64,000 nt of DNA from Pigmentiphaga humi (GCF_900606115.1 NZ_UWPJ01000026.1:62001-126000); one strand, 5' to 3'; counted from the first letter of the stretch, positions 30,599 through 38,895 are shown. Notes: generated by a model from the letters alone, not told the origin. Translations and numbers: made by a program.

Positions 30599-31239
30599 TA
30601 TTCCTGGGGTTGCGGTTCCAGGTGCTCAGCCAGCAGGCGGCAGGTCCGGAACAGCCGCTCGCGCCGCAGGGTCGCCATTACCGGCTCGTCGCGCTCGAGC
30701 AGCCGGGCATAGGCCGGCACCCCGGCCAGCGCGGCGGCCACGCCGGCGGGATCCTGAGCCGCCCAGTCCGCCAATTGCCGGTCCGGGTCCCAGACCGACA
30801 TGTCCTGGCGGCGCAATTCGGCACGGTCGAAGTCCTTCAGATTCCAGGTCAGCACCCGCACGCAAGGCCGCTGCTGCAGCGCGGCCCGCGCGCGGCGCGC
30901 CAGGCCCGCGGCCACGACGTGCCTGTCCTTGGGGTCGCCGTAGCGCAGGCTGGCTTCGTAAAGCGCCACGTCGCCCGCATCCGCGTCGGGAAAGCGCTGT
31001 TCCAGTGCGGCCCATTGCGCCTCCAGCACCTCGACGCCTACGCCCCAGACGCGCGCCGCATTGCGCCGCCACTCGAGGCCTATCCGTGCGCTCCAGACCG
31101 GGCGGAACCAGCCCTGCTCCGCCATGTCCAGCAACAGCGGCCGCAGGATGCTCGACATCAGCACGCAGGCGTCCAGCACCAGCCAGAGCGGCTGCCGCGG
31201 TGCGTCCTCGGCCGTCCCGACCGGCAAACCGGCGCTCAC
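30598..31239 (-). CDS. PIN-domain protein
   Basis: A 213-residue protein with a PIN nuclease-like fold. [18 protein letters not shown] near residue 20 gives the first acidic residue, and [16 protein letters not shown] near residue 98 and LTWNLKDFD near residue 130 give the others. The acidic quartet is largely present, so RNase activity is possible. It resembles stand-alone PIN proteins more than VapC, and no antitoxin gene is adjacent. Its start overlaps the stop of the dienelactone hydrolase gene by 4 bases. The gene is bracketed by 20-bp direct repeats, hinting at insertion. Confidence 0.75.
   Translation of the reverse strand: MSAGLPVGTAEDAPRQPLWLVLDACVLMSSILRPLLLDMAEQGWFRPVWSARIGLEWRRNAARVWGVGVEVLEAQWAALEQRFPDADAGDVALYEASLRYGDPKDRHVVAAGLARRARAALQQRPCVRVLTWNLKDFDRAELRRQDMSVWDPDRQLADWAAQDPAGVAAALAGVPAYARLLERDEPVMATLRRERLFRTCRLLAEHLEPQPQE
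31218..31237 (+). repeat. 20-bp direct repeat flanking the PIN gene, copy 2
   Basis: CGACCGGCAAACCGGCGCTC, one mismatch from 30579-30598. It encodes the N-terminal residues of the PIN protein and covers the stop of the neighbouring hydrolase gene. Confidence 0.7.
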
Positions 31240-32111
31240 AGACGCTGCGCGAACCAGTCCCGGGCCAGCGTCCAGGCCTCCTTGGCCTCGGCATCGCGAT
31301 AGCTGGGACGGTAATCCGCATGGAAACCGTGCGGCGCGTTGCGGAACAGCACGAAGGTCGACGCACGCGCTGCCGGGCTGCCCTTGGCCAGCGCATCTTT
31401 CATGGCATTGACCGAGGTCAGCGGAATACCGGCATCCTGCCCGCCATAGAGCCCGAGCACGGGCGCCTTCAACTGCGCCGCCACATCGACCGGAGCAAGC
31501 GGCTGCAGCGCCGTCGGCTTGGGCGTGAGCGGGCCGTAGAACGCCGCCCCCGCCTTGACCGCGGGGTTATGGGCCGCATAAAGCCACACCACGCGGCCGC
31601 CCCAGCAAAAACCCGTCACGCCCAGGCGGGTGCGGCTGCCGCCGTGGCCGGCGGCCCAGCGCGCCGTAGCGTCCAGATCGGCCATTACCTGCTCGTCGGG
31701 CGCCTTGGCGACCACTTCGGACATCAGGCGCGGAATCTCCTGGTACTGCGACGGATCGCCCTGGCGGGCGTAAAGCTGCGGCGCGACGGCCAGATAGCCC
31801 GCCTTGGCCCAGCGGCGGCAAACGTCCTTGATGTACTCGTGCACGCCGAAGATCTCGTGCACGACCAGGATGACCGGCGCCTGCTTCCTGCCTGCCGGCA
31901 TCGCGCGATAGGCGGGAATCTCCCCGCCCTCGACCGGAATGCGGACCTCGCCCGCGACCAGTCCCTGGTCGTCGGTGCGGACCACGGTCTGGGCCGCGAT
32001 CGGACCGGCGGCCAGCGCGAACCCGCTGGCCAGCGAAGTCGTGATGAATCCCCGCCGGTTCAGGACGAGGGGAGGCAGGAGACTGTCGAACTCGGGACCC
32101 GGACTTTGCAT
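31236..32111 (-). CDS. Dienelactone hydrolase family protein, Tat-exported
   Basis: A 291-residue alpha/beta hydrolase. The nucleophile is Cys169 in GFCWGG, Asp is in GGQDAGIP and His is in [10 protein letters not shown], the full Cys-Asp-His triad of dienelactone hydrolases. A twin-arginine signal, [19 protein letters not shown] (about residues 18-36), predicts export in folded form. Natural substrates of exported members are unknown. It is followed by the overlapping PIN gene. Confidence 0.9.
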   Translation of the reverse strand: MQSPGPEFDSLLPPLVLNRRGFITTSLASGFALAAGPIAAQTVVRTDDQGLVAGEVRIPVEGGEIPAYRAMPAGRKQAPVILVVHEIFGVHEYIKDVCRRWAKAGYLAVAPQLYARQGDPSQYQEIPRLMSEVVAKAPDEQVMADLDATARWAAGHGGSRTRLGVTGFCWGGRVVWLYAAHNPAVKAGAAFYGPLTPKPTALQPLAPVDVAAQLKAPVLGLYGGQDAGIPLTSVNAMKDALAKGSPAARASTFVLFRNAPHGFHADYRPSYRDAEAKEAWTLARDWFAQRL

Positions 32112-32156
32112 GGCACCACTCCTTCGCGCATGGCGTATGAAAAAATACCTCCACCC

Positions 32157-33149
32157 TCAGTCCGGCACGGGTTCGACGGCGTTGCGTCCGCGCTCCTTGG
32201 CGCGCTCGAGCGCCTGCAGCGCCCGGGCGAGCGTATCGGCGAAATCGCTCCTGGCCTGAGCCACCCCGATCGACAAGGTCATCTGCGTCGCGATCTGCCC
32301 GCGCAGCGCGAACTGGCGCCCCGAGACGTGCAGGCGCAGGCGCTCGCACATGGCCACCGTATCGCGCAGGCTCGCGGGTACGAGGACGGCGAAGCGGTCG
32401 CCCGCCAGGCGCGCCAGCATGTCCCAGGAAGGCAGCAGATTTCTCGTCAGATCGGCCAACTGGCGCAGAATAGCATCGCCGACGGCATGGCCCAATGCCT
32501 GATGCAGCCTGTCGAACCGGTCGATGTCGATCACCGCCAGGCAGACGGGCTCGCCGTCGCGCTCGCAGCGCGCCAGCTCCGCGGGATAGGCCTTGTCCAG
32601 CCAGCGGCGGTTGTAGAGCCCCGTCACCGCATCGTGATTGGCCATGAAATCGATACTGGCCGGCGACTCCTGCGGATCGTGGCGAATATTGGCGGCGCGC
32701 AGCCGTACGCTCAGCATATCGAGCACATTGAGCGCGATGCGCGGCGCCGCCTCCATTACCGCGCGCAGCTTGCGTGCATCCAGCGCCACCAGGCGCGACG
32801 GCCACTGGGCCGCCACGTAGACGCTGCCGCCGTCGGGCCCGATCAGCGCATGCTCGCCCAGGCATTCGCCCGGCACGAAGCGCGCCACGCGGCGCTGCAG
32901 GTCGGCATCGGTGAATGCCGCCAACTGCCCTTCCACCAGCACGTACACGCAGAAATTGGGGTCGCCGGGTTGCAGCAGGATCGCGCCATGGGCAAGGTGG
33001 GTGGCATAGGCGAACCCCCGTACCGCGTCGCGCTGGCTGGACGTGCAGCCGGCGAACAGAAGCGAACGCTCCAGGGCGTCGAGGTCTTCCGCGCTCAGGT
33101 CGCCCGGGGCGCCGTCGGCGGGCATATGGGAAGGGATGCGGCCTATCAT
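32157..33149 (-). CDS. Cyclic-nucleotide-binding-like and degenerate GGDEF protein
   Basis: A 330-residue protein. The N-terminal half (about residues 25-145) is a CAP-type cyclic-nucleotide-binding fold, with PGDPNFCVYVLVEGQLAAF and FVPGECLGEHAL. The usual Arg of the phosphate-binding cassette is not evident. The C-terminal half (about residues 165-325) is a GGDEF domain with a good metal-site region, DIDRFDRLHQALGHAVGD. The signature itself reads AGDRF, and no RxxD inhibitory site precedes it. Diguanylate cyclase activity is therefore doubtful; a receptor or scaffold role is more likely. Divergent from a small lipoprotein gene. Confidence 0.85.
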   Translation of the reverse strand: MIGRIPSHMPADGAPGDLSAEDLDALERSLLFAGCTSSQRDAVRGFAYATHLAHGAILLQPGDPNFCVYVLVEGQLAAFTDADLQRRVARFVPGECLGEHALIGPDGGSVYVAAQWPSRLVALDARKLRAVMEAAPRIALNVLDMLSVRLRAANIRHDPQESPASIDFMANHDAVTGLYNRRWLDKAYPAELARCERDGEPVCLAVIDIDRFDRLHQALGHAVGDAILRQLADLTRNLLPSWDMLARLAGDRFAVLVPASLRDTVAMCERLRLHVSGRQFALRGQIATQMTLSIGVAQARSDFADTLARALQALERAKERGRNAVEPVPD

Positions 33150-33228
33150 GCAGCGATTATCGGCAACAGCGCGTCCAAGTTGAGGTGCGGCCCTACAGTT
33201 CTGGCCATCCCGGGCCGATAAACCGGCT

Positions 33229-33597
33229 ATGAGCCAGACATCCGCCTCTCCACGTCCTTACGCCGCGGCCATCGGCGGCCTGTGCCGCATCGGCCGTCCG
33301 CTGCTGGCGGCGGCCGCGCTGCTCGCGGCGGCGGGCTGCGACTACCTGGGGCTGCAGCCGCTTTCGCAGATCGAAGCCAAGCGCGATGCCGACGCACGCG
33401 CGATCGGCGGCGCCTGCCGGCAAGCCGGGCGCGCTCTCGAAGACTGCTATACATTCAATCCGCACATGTCCAAGGCGGCGATTTTCACCGGCTGGCGGGA
33501 AATGAACGACTATATGCGGCAGAACAACCTGACGGAAGTGCGCCCCGAAGTCGCGCCCATGCTTCCCTCGGGAAGAGCGCGAGCGGCCGGCACATAG
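33229..33597 (+). CDS. Small putative lipoprotein
   Basis: A 122-residue protein not recognised as a known family. A hydrophobic segment, LLAAAALLAAAGC (Cys about residue 37), looks like a lipobox after a long N-region, so it is probably an outer or inner membrane lipoprotein. The mature part has two further Cys (GGACRQAG and EDCYTF) that could form a disulfide. A downstream Met is not available before the lipobox. Alone in its direction with the next lipoprotein gene 40 bases away; the two may be cotranscribed. Confidence 0.65.
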   Translation: MSQTSASPRPYAAAIGGLCRIGRPLLAAAALLAAAGCDYLGLQPLSQIEAKRDADARAIGGACRQAGRALEDCYTFNPHMSKAAIFTGWREMNDYMRQNNLTEVRPEVAPMLPSGRARAAGT

Positions 33598-33637
33598 GCT
33601 GGCCGAAAAAGCCCCGGCGGGCAATTGGGGTTAAGGT

Positions 33638-34120
33638 ATGCGGTTCTCCGCATTTTCACGTACCGCCATGCTGCTCCGCCTGCTCGCACCATTCCTGATC
33701 CTGCCCATGCTCTGGGCCTGCTCCGACGCTTCACCGGCAGCCTCGGCCCACGCCTCCTCGCCCCGGCACCGCTCGCTGCCGCGCTACGACGCCGAACTGT
33801 TGTTCGTCGAGCTCGCATCGCAAGACCCGGATGAACTGGACAAATACCGGGACGGCCCGTTCATCGTCACCGGGCGCCTGCAGAAAATCCATGCCGACGG
33901 CCCGGAACTGCAGTTGGACCTCAAGGCCGCCGATCCCGAGCATCCCGTGCGCGCCCGCCTGAAAGCCGATGGCGCGTGCAGCGGCGCGAATTGCCCCGAG
34001 CCGGTCGCGCTGGATACGCTTCCCAGGGGATTCAAGGTCTACCTGGAATGCACATCCGCCCGACTGGATGCCGGTTTGCCCACGGTAAACGGCTGCGTGC
34101 TGACGGATGGGCCGGGGTAG
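33638..34120 (+). CDS. Putative lipoprotein with an OB-fold-like domain
   Basis: A 160-residue exported lipoprotein: the signal is about residues 1-27, with the lipobox LPMLWAC. The mature part contains a Cys pair (GACSGANC) and a pattern FIVTGRLQKI...LQLDLKA...FKVYLECT that looks like an OB-fold of the tRNA_anti-like type. No function can be assigned. It follows another small lipoprotein gene. Confidence 0.65.
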   Translation: MRFSAFSRTAMLLRLLAPFLILPMLWACSDASPAASAHASSPRHRSLPRYDAELLFVELASQDPDELDKYRDGPFIVTGRLQKIHADGPELQLDLKAADPEHPVRARLKADGACSGANCPEPVALDTLPRGFKVYLECTSARLDAGLPTVNGCVLTDGPG

Positions 34121-34126
34121 GCGCCG

Positions 34127-34438
34127 TCAGTCCACCAGGGCGACCTTGCGCGAGATGACTTCGGCGCATTCGTCGCTATCCGACGATTGGAACAGCTTGT
34201 GGACCACGAATTCGCTGCCTTCCTCCACGCCCAGGGCCTGGGCCGCGGCGCGCCGGAGTTCCTGGCTGGGGTTGCAGCAATAGACGCCGGCCTTTTCGGC
34301 AGCGGCAGCCGGCCCGGCGGCCAGATTGGCCAGCCATTCCCGATCTTCGTTCAGCGCGCACCAGCGCTGCGCGCCGGATGCATTCCTGGTGGCAACGACG
34401 AAACACACCAGCTTCTTGCGATCTATCACCATAACCAT
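34127..34438 (-). CDS. Unknown small protein
   Basis: A 103-residue soluble protein beginning MVMVIDRKKLVCFVVATRN, with no recognised family. Three Cys near the middle (WCALNED, YCCNPS) could bind metal. SQELRRAAAQALGVEEGSEFVVHKLF looks like a helical region. The frame is supported by typical high-GC third-position use. Convergent with the preceding lipoprotein gene, 6 bases away. Low certainty that the start is correct: 34432 is a second in-frame Met. Confidence 0.5.
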   Translation of the reverse strand: MVMVIDRKKLVCFVVATRNASGAQRWCALNEDREWLANLAAGPAAAAEKAGVYCCNPSQELRRAAAQALGVEEGSEFVVHKLFQSSDSDECAEVISRKVALVD

Positions 34439-34624
34439 ACAAATGGCCCTCCTGGGTCCGGCAATCGTAGACCAATCGCACTCCGGTGTCAGCGCTGCCG
34501 TACTGGGACATCTACCTATCCAGGCATAGGCAAAAACCCTTGGAGGAAACGGGATCGCGGGGAACCGTTAAGATGCAGGCAGACCCGCTTTGCGGATTTC
34601 CAACCCTATCATCAAGGAGCCAAC

Positions 34625-34858
34625 GTGGCCGATCCCGAATTCCTGAAAGGGCAGCTCACCGCCCTGCAGAACGTCGTCAGCATGCTGATTTCCGCCCATC
34701 CCAACGCGCAGCAATTGCGCCAGGTCATGCAGGCCATCGCCCAGCAGGTCGAGCCGACGCTGAACGAGGCCCATCCTTCGTTCAAGAAGGGCTGGCAGAA
34801 CGTCATTGCCACCCTGTGCCAGGGCGAAGAAGCGGGCGACGGCACCGACCAGCATTGA
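34625..34858 (+). CDS. Unknown 77-residue helical protein
   Basis: A small soluble protein with a GTG start, chosen because AAGGAGCC lies 5 bases before it. The sequence (VADPEFLKGQLTALQNVVSMLISAHP, then LRQVMQAIAQQVEPTLNEAHPSFKKGWQNVIATLC) is mostly helical. No recognised family. It is followed 73 bases on by a KGG-type protein gene in the same direction. Confidence 0.6.
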   Translation: MADPEFLKGQLTALQNVVSMLISAHPNAQQLRQVMQAIAQQVEPTLNEAHPSFKKGWQNVIATLCQGEEAGDGTDQH

Positions 34859-34931
34859 GGCCGGTCGGGCACGGGGCTTGCGAAAGAGGGACGCCTGCCG
34901 GCAATCGTGTCCACTCTTTGGAGAAACCCTC

Positions 34932-35174
34932 ATGCCACCGAGCGAGAAACGCCCCCGAGGCTTTGCCGCGATGGATCCGCAGAAACAGCGCGCCATTTCC
35001 TCTCGCGGCGGCCGCGCCGCCCACCAGTCCGGCAACGCCCATGAATTCACTTCGGACGAAGCCCGGGCGGCGGGCGCCTTGAGCCACGCGCGCAGGCGCG
35101 AACAGGGCCAGCGCCCCGCCTCCTCCGGCGCGGACGGAACCCTGGAGCGGCAGGAGCGGACGCAGGGGCATTAG
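34932..35174 (+). CDS. KGG-type stress-associated small protein
   Basis: An 80-residue, very hydrophilic and low-complexity protein. Residues about 10-48 (GFAAMDPQKQRAISSRGGRA, then AHEFTSDEARAAG) match the KGG repeat/general stress protein family (GsiB, YciG), in which the core repeat is a substitute for the usual GGK motif. Such proteins are thought to be desiccation or stress protectants. Start at 34932 after GGAGAAA. Confidence 0.78.
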   Translation: MPPSEKRPRGFAAMDPQKQRAISSRGGRAAHQSGNAHEFTSDEARAAGALSHARRREQGQRPASSGADGTLERQERTQGH

Positions 35175-35218
35175 CCCGCCGCACTTGGTCGCCCAGCGCT
35201 TCACTGGCAATACGCCTC

Positions 35219-35248
35219 TTGATTTTTACTGGAGATCCGACGGATACT
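35219..35248 (+). promoter_or_regulatory. Putative SOS promoter of the 35280 gene
   Basis: TTGATT (35219-35224) and GATACT (35243-35248) are spaced by 18 bases, with the -10 overlapping the LexA box. Inferred. Confidence 0.45.
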
Positions 35249-35264
35249 GTATATAAATACAGTT
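35245..35264 (+). promoter_or_regulatory. LexA binding site (SOS box)
   Basis: TACTGTATATAAATACAGTT fits the LexA consensus CTG-N10-CAG with near-perfect dyad symmetry (E. coli consensus TACTGTATATATATACAGTA). It lies 15 bases before the start of the 95-residue gene at 35280 and overlaps the likely -10. In a GC-rich genome a chance occurrence is unlikely. It implies repression by LexA and DNA-damage induction. Confidence 0.85.
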
Positions 35265-35279
35265 ATTGCATGGAGTCGC

Positions 35280-35567
35280 ATGTATACCGTCACTCTCCAA
35301 GACTACCCGCAGATCCCCGACGACCTACGCCAGCAGGCGGAGCGGCGCTATGCCCGCGCCCTGGAGAAATCCCTGGGGGGATCAGAAGCCCTCGCCCTGG
35401 CATACAAAGCCTGGAACTGGGCCGAGGAATCCTTTGGCGACCTCTCGGAAGAAGAAAAAACGCTGGCCTTGCGCTGGCAGCGGGCCGCACTCAAGGCTGC
35501 GCAGGAAGGTTTTTCCTCCCTGGGGCAAGTCGATTCCGCGTATTTCGAAGTGAGGCTGGACCGCTGA
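35280..35567 (+). CDS. SOS-controlled small protein of unknown function
   Basis: A 95-residue soluble protein, MYTVTLQDYPQIPDDLRQQ, then ALEKSLGGSEALALAYKAWNWAEESFGDLSEEEKTLALRWQ. It is rich in acidic and aromatic residues and mostly helical; no signal or membrane segment. I do not recognise its family with certainty; the opening is loosely reminiscent of ChaB-like proteins. The start is fixed by GGAG 4 bases upstream, and a LexA box sits 15 bases before it. Its composition is acidic, which would fit a protein inhibitor, but that is speculation. No downstream partner. Confidence 0.7.
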   Translation: MYTVTLQDYPQIPDDLRQQAERRYARALEKSLGGSEALALAYKAWNWAEESFGDLSEEEKTLALRWQRAALKAAQEGFSSLGQVDSAYFEVRLDR

Positions 35568-35688
35568 ACGGCCGCGCACAGGCGAACAAGGCCGAGCCTT
35601 ACAGGCAACACTAGGATTCGGACGGCTCGTGAAATGCTTCCCGGAGGGTAAGCCAACGGGCGCTGGCAGGGAAGCGAGGAAATGAAGG

Positions 35689-35764
35689 TGGGGTGGCTGA
35701 TGGGACTCGAACCCACGACAACCGGAATCACAATCCGGGACTCTACCAACTGAGCTACAGCCAC
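35689..35764 (-). tRNA. tRNA-His (anticodon GTG)
   Basis: 76 bases with a complete cloverleaf on the minus strand. The acceptor stem GTGGCTG pairs with CAGCCAC. GTAGCTCAGTTGGTAGAG forms the D arm, GATTGTGATTC the anticodon loop and GGGTTCGAGTCCC the T arm, and CCA is encoded at the 3' end. The extra G opposite position 73 typical of tRNA-His follows from the flanking base at 35765. Confidence 0.97.
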
Positions 35765-35870
35765 CACCGAACGCTGCGCCGTCAGCCGCAAGGCATCAAG
35801 CGAGACCGAGATTCTAACCGAAATTTCCCGAGTAGGCCAATGGGAGCCGACCAGCTCGCTTCAACCAATA

Positions 35871-35899
35871 AAAAACCCCTGCATGCAGGGGTTTTTCAT
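35871..35899 (-). terminator. Intrinsic terminator of cspA
   Basis: AAAAACCCCTGCATGCAGGGGTTTTT (35871-35896) is a perfect 26-base palindrome: a GC stem flanked by A and T runs, so it can act in both directions. It lies 18 bases after the cspA stop. Confidence 0.85.
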
Positions 35900-35913
35900 G
35901 CATTCGTCGTGGC

Positions 35914-36117
35914 TTACAGCACGCGGATCTTGGAAGCCTGCGGGCCTTTAGGGCCCTGAACGGCCTCGAAGCTCACTTTCTGGTTCTCGTACAGGGTCTT
36001 GCGGCCTTCGGCCTGGATTTCGGAGAAGTGCGCGAACAAATCCTTGCCGCCGTCATCCGGCATGATGAAGCCGTATCCCTTGTCGTCGTTGAACCATTTA
36101 ACGATGCCTGTGGCCAT
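35914..36117 (-). CDS. cspA: Cold-shock protein
   Basis: A 67-residue single cold-shock domain that binds single-stranded nucleic acid. [18 protein letters not shown] carries RNP1, and [10 protein letters not shown] carries RNP2. Usual length. Its transcript would have a long leader in the 570-base AT-richer region upstream, as in other csp genes. Ends at a perfect terminator. The exact paralogue name is not determinable, so cspA is used generically. Confidence 0.93.
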   Translation of the reverse strand: MATGIVKWFNDDKGYGFIMPDDGGKDLFAHFSEIQAEGRKTLYENQKVSFEAVQGPKGPQASKIRVL

Positions 36118-36687
36118 GTTGCATTCCTTCGTTTTGAATATGTGCTGTGCCGCAAAAGCACTACAGGTATCCGGACGGGCCCCCCACCATGGAATGCCCC
36201 GTACACCGACGATGCCGAACCGGAAACCAGGAAATCGACTATGCGGCCCATCGATCGCTTAGTCAACTCGTTTTCGTTTCCGTCGGATACAACGCATATT
36301 GACCGAAGGCGCCGATCATTTACTCAGGGTTTTATGCGCATACTGGCTTGCCTGCCGAGCCGGGCATTCCCCGGCACCGGCGATCGCCAGCATTAATGCG
36401 ACGCATCGGCCACAAAGTTGATAAAATCAACTAAATGCGCGAGGGTTTCTACGAAGGAAAACCGTCGATCGGACCATAATCCTATCGTTTTCCCTCACAA
36501 GGTAAATACTAGGTTTTGAACTCACGATTCGGCACGCGGCGCGCGCACGAATTACAAAACCTTGTCCCCATAATTACATCGCCGCGCATGGCACGCATGT
36601 ACCGGCGGCAGGCCTGCCGCCGTTTGCGCCCGAATGCGGAGCCGGCACGCCGCGGCGTGCCGGTTTTCCGGCGATTATGCAGACGCG
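36118..36687. other. cspA upstream region
   Basis: 570 bases, notably AT-richer from about 36400 to 36570. No gene recognised. It likely holds the cspA promoter and untranslated leader. An inverted repeat AGTTGAT / ATCAACT (36416-36422 and 36426-36432) and a perfect 22-base GC palindrome at 36642-36663 followed by TTTT are present. No clear -35/-10 pair could be assigned. Confidence 0.45.
36642..36667 (+). terminator. Palindromic hairpin near the end of the 36688 gene
   Basis: CCGGCACGCCG / CGGCGTGCCGG is a perfect 22-base palindrome (36642-36663), followed on the plus strand by TTTT. It lies 25 bases after the stop of the leftward gene; on that strand no T run follows, so its direction is uncertain. 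Confidence 0.45.
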
Positions 36688-36948
36688 TCAGGTCCCTTTT
36701 TCCAGCTTGTCGATATATCGCTTGGCGACTTTCTCGGCATAGCGGTGCGCCTCGAACTCCGTGCCGAAGACCTGGTCTTCGCCCAGGTGCATATCGGCGG
36801 GCACCGGATCGTATTGCGCTCCGGGATCCAGCGAAACAGTCGCCGCTCCTTCATAAAGCGCCGTCATGCCTTCCTTGGGATGGTTCACGGGCTTGGCCAT
36901 GGTACGGATGTAGTAGCCCTTGTAGAGATCTCCTGCGCCTGCTGACAT
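36688..36948 (-). CDS. Unknown 86-residue protein
   Basis: A small soluble protein, MSAGAGDLYKGYYIRTMAKP, then DPVPADMHLGEDQVFGTEFEAHRYAEKVAKRYIDKLEKG. No known family recognised, though the layout suggests a compact alpha/beta fold. The start at 36948 is chosen because AGGAG lies 6 bases upstream; earlier Mets at 36954 and 36984 have no such site. Faces the LysR gene tail-to-head in the same direction, 54 bases away. Confidence 0.6.
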   Translation of the reverse strand: MSAGAGDLYKGYYIRTMAKPVNHPKEGMTALYEGAATVSLDPGAQYDPVPADMHLGEDQVFGTEFEAHRYAEKVAKRYIDKLEKGT

Positions 36949-37002
36949 ACGCATCTCCTGCTGAACGGTACAACCATGAGGCAAGTATCCGGCCCGGAAA
37001 GT

Positions 37003-37986
37003 TCACACTGCGCCGGACGGCGGCTTACGCAAGCCTACCCGCATGCGCCGCGGCCTGCCCTCAGGGGAAATACGGCCCGCCGTACCGGCGGCCGGCCGCG
37101 CCGCGGTCTCCTGCAGGATGTCGAGCAAGATGCGGGTCGCGGGCGACAGATAGGTATCGCGCAGCCAGCAGACGCCGAAGTCCCGTTTGAACACCGTATC
37201 TTTCAGCGGCACTTCGGCCAGTTGGGTGCCGATGGTCGTCGCTTCCAGGCTGCGCCGCGACACCACGGTCAGCAGGTCGGTGGCCGCGATCAGCAGCGGC
37301 TGGATCTGGATGAGGCTGGCCTTGATCACCACGCGGGGCGGCGGCAGCCCGTGCCGATGCAGCAGTTCGTACAGCCACTCCCGCGGCGGGATCGAATGTT
37401 CGGGCAGGGCCCAGCCCGCGTCGCCCAGGTCGGCGACCGTCACGCCGCGGCGTACCAGCGCATGGCCGCGCCGTGCCGCGATCACGGACTCTTCCTGCCA
37501 CAGGAAGCGGTACTCCAGCGAACCGTCGAGCACCGTGGGCGCGGGCCCGATCCGCACGTCGATGTCGCCCTGCCGCAGCGCCGTGTCGAGCATGTCGCTG
37601 GTGCCGATGGACAGCTCCAGCGTGGCTCCCGGCGTCTGCCGCAGCAGTTGCGCGGTGACGCCGGGCAGAAGATGTTCGAGCGCCGGCGCGCCGATGCCGA
37701 TGCGCACCGCCCCCACGTGGCCGGAAGCGAGATCGGCGATCTGCTGCTTGGCCTGGGCCGATGCCAGGCGCATGCGCTTGGCACTGGCAAGCAGGACCTG
37801 CCCGCTCTCCGTGAGCCTGAGCAGCCGGCCGCTACGCTGCAGCAAGGGCGCGCCGAACTCGGCCTCGAGCCGGTCCACGCACTTGGTCAACGCGGGCTGG
37901 GTGCGCCCTACGGTGCGCGCGGCGAGGCTCAGCGTGCCCAGCTCGGCGATCCGCTCGAACATGTAGAGATCGGCGAGATTCATCAA
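37003..37986 (-). CDS. LysR-family transcriptional regulator
   Basis: A 327-residue regulator. The N-terminal winged helix (about residues 1-60, LADLYMFERIAELGTLSLAARTVGRTQPALTKCVDRLE) is followed by a periplasmic-binding-like effector domain (about residues 95-300). It is divergent from the catabolic operon beginning at 38080 and is its likely activator. The effector is unknown. The 93-base intergenic region is AT-rich and includes the operator region. Confidence 0.9.
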   Translation of the reverse strand: MMNLADLYMFERIAELGTLSLAARTVGRTQPALTKCVDRLEAEFGAPLLQRSGRLLRLTESGQVLLASAKRMRLASAQAKQQIADLASGHVGAVRIGIGAPALEHLLPGVTAQLLRQTPGATLELSIGTSDMLDTALRQGDIDVRIGPAPTVLDGSLEYRFLWQEESVIAARRGHALVRRGVTVADLGDAGWALPEHSIPPREWLYELLHRHGLPPPRVVIKASLIQIQPLLIAATDLLTVVSRRSLEATTIGTQLAEVPLKDTVFKRDFGVCWLRDTYLSPATRILLDILQETAARPAAGTAGRISPEGRPRRMRVGLRKPPSGAV

Positions 37987-38079
37987 TACATTCCTGTCAG
38001 GAATGCAATTATAAATTCTTTCGAATTGTTTTTATGAATCGCCGTTGCGATGATGCCGGGGGAGGAGACGACACAAAAC

Positions 38080-38895
38080 ATGGCAGACATCACCCGGCAT
38101 CTCATCGACACCCGCTTCGGCCAGGTCCATTGCCGCACCATGGGCCGCAGCGACGCCCCCGCCCTGGCCATCGCCCACATCAACCAGCAATCGTCCGCGC
38201 TGCAGATCGAGTTGATGCAGGCGCTGGGAGCAGGCGTGCGCAGCGTCGCAATCGACTACCCGAGCCATGGCATGTCGGATCCGATCGATTTCCAGCCCGG
38301 CATCCAGGACTACGCCGACTGCGTCCAGGACGTCATGAACGGATTGGGCATCGCGCGCTACAGCACGCTGGGCGAAGCCACGGGCGCCGCCGTGGCGCTC
38401 GAAACCGGCATCCGCCACACCGCGCACGTGGAGCGCGTCGTGCTGCTGAACTGTCCGATCTACCGCGACCGCAAGCAGGCGCACGACGTGCATGCGCCGC
38501 TCAAGTCGGGCCTGCGCCCGGCCGACGCCTCGGGCTTCCCGGTCACGCGCACGCTGGAGTTCATGCTCGAACACGACCCATCCCACTCGCCGTTCGCGCC
38601 GACCCAATCGTGGATGGACCGCGTCAATCGCGCGCAGATCGAGGTCGGGCGCAACCGCTGGCAGGCGCTGGACGCGCTGAACGCCTACGACGTAGGGAGC
38701 GGCCTCGAGCGGCTCGACAAGGACACGCTGCTGCTCATGGGCGAACACTTCCACTACACGTCCCGGCTCGAGGAATACCGCGCCCGCCTGCGCAGGCTCG
38801 AATCGGCGCGGATCATCGCCGGCGCGCGCTTCGGCATGGCGTGGGAAAAGGCCGACGAGGTCGCCGACGCAGTCCGGGCATTCCTGCGCGCGTGA
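38080..38895 (+). CDS. Alpha/beta-hydrolase-fold protein with degenerate triad
   Basis: A 271-residue protein with a clear alpha/beta-hydrolase fold: AIDYPSHGMSDPIDF near residue 65, then LGEATGAAVALETG. At the nucleophile elbow the sequence is GEATG, with Ala at about residue 100 in place of Ser/Cys/Asp. No His is found at the expected late position (AGARFGMAWEKADEV). It may be a non-hydrolytic member or use another mechanism. First gene of the LysR-linked operon; the alternative start is 38050, and a GGGGAGGAG site lies about 12 bases before the chosen start. Confidence 0.75.
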   Translation: MADITRHLIDTRFGQVHCRTMGRSDAPALAIAHINQQSSALQIELMQALGAGVRSVAIDYPSHGMSDPIDFQPGIQDYADCVQDVMNGLGIARYSTLGEATGAAVALETGIRHTAHVERVVLLNCPIYRDRKQAHDVHAPLKSGLRPADASGFPVTRTLEFMLEHDPSHSPFAPTQSWMDRVNRAQIEVGRNRWQALDALNAYDVGSGLERLDKDTLLLMGEHFHYTSRLEEYRARLRRLESARIIAGARFGMAWEKADEVADAVRAFLRA

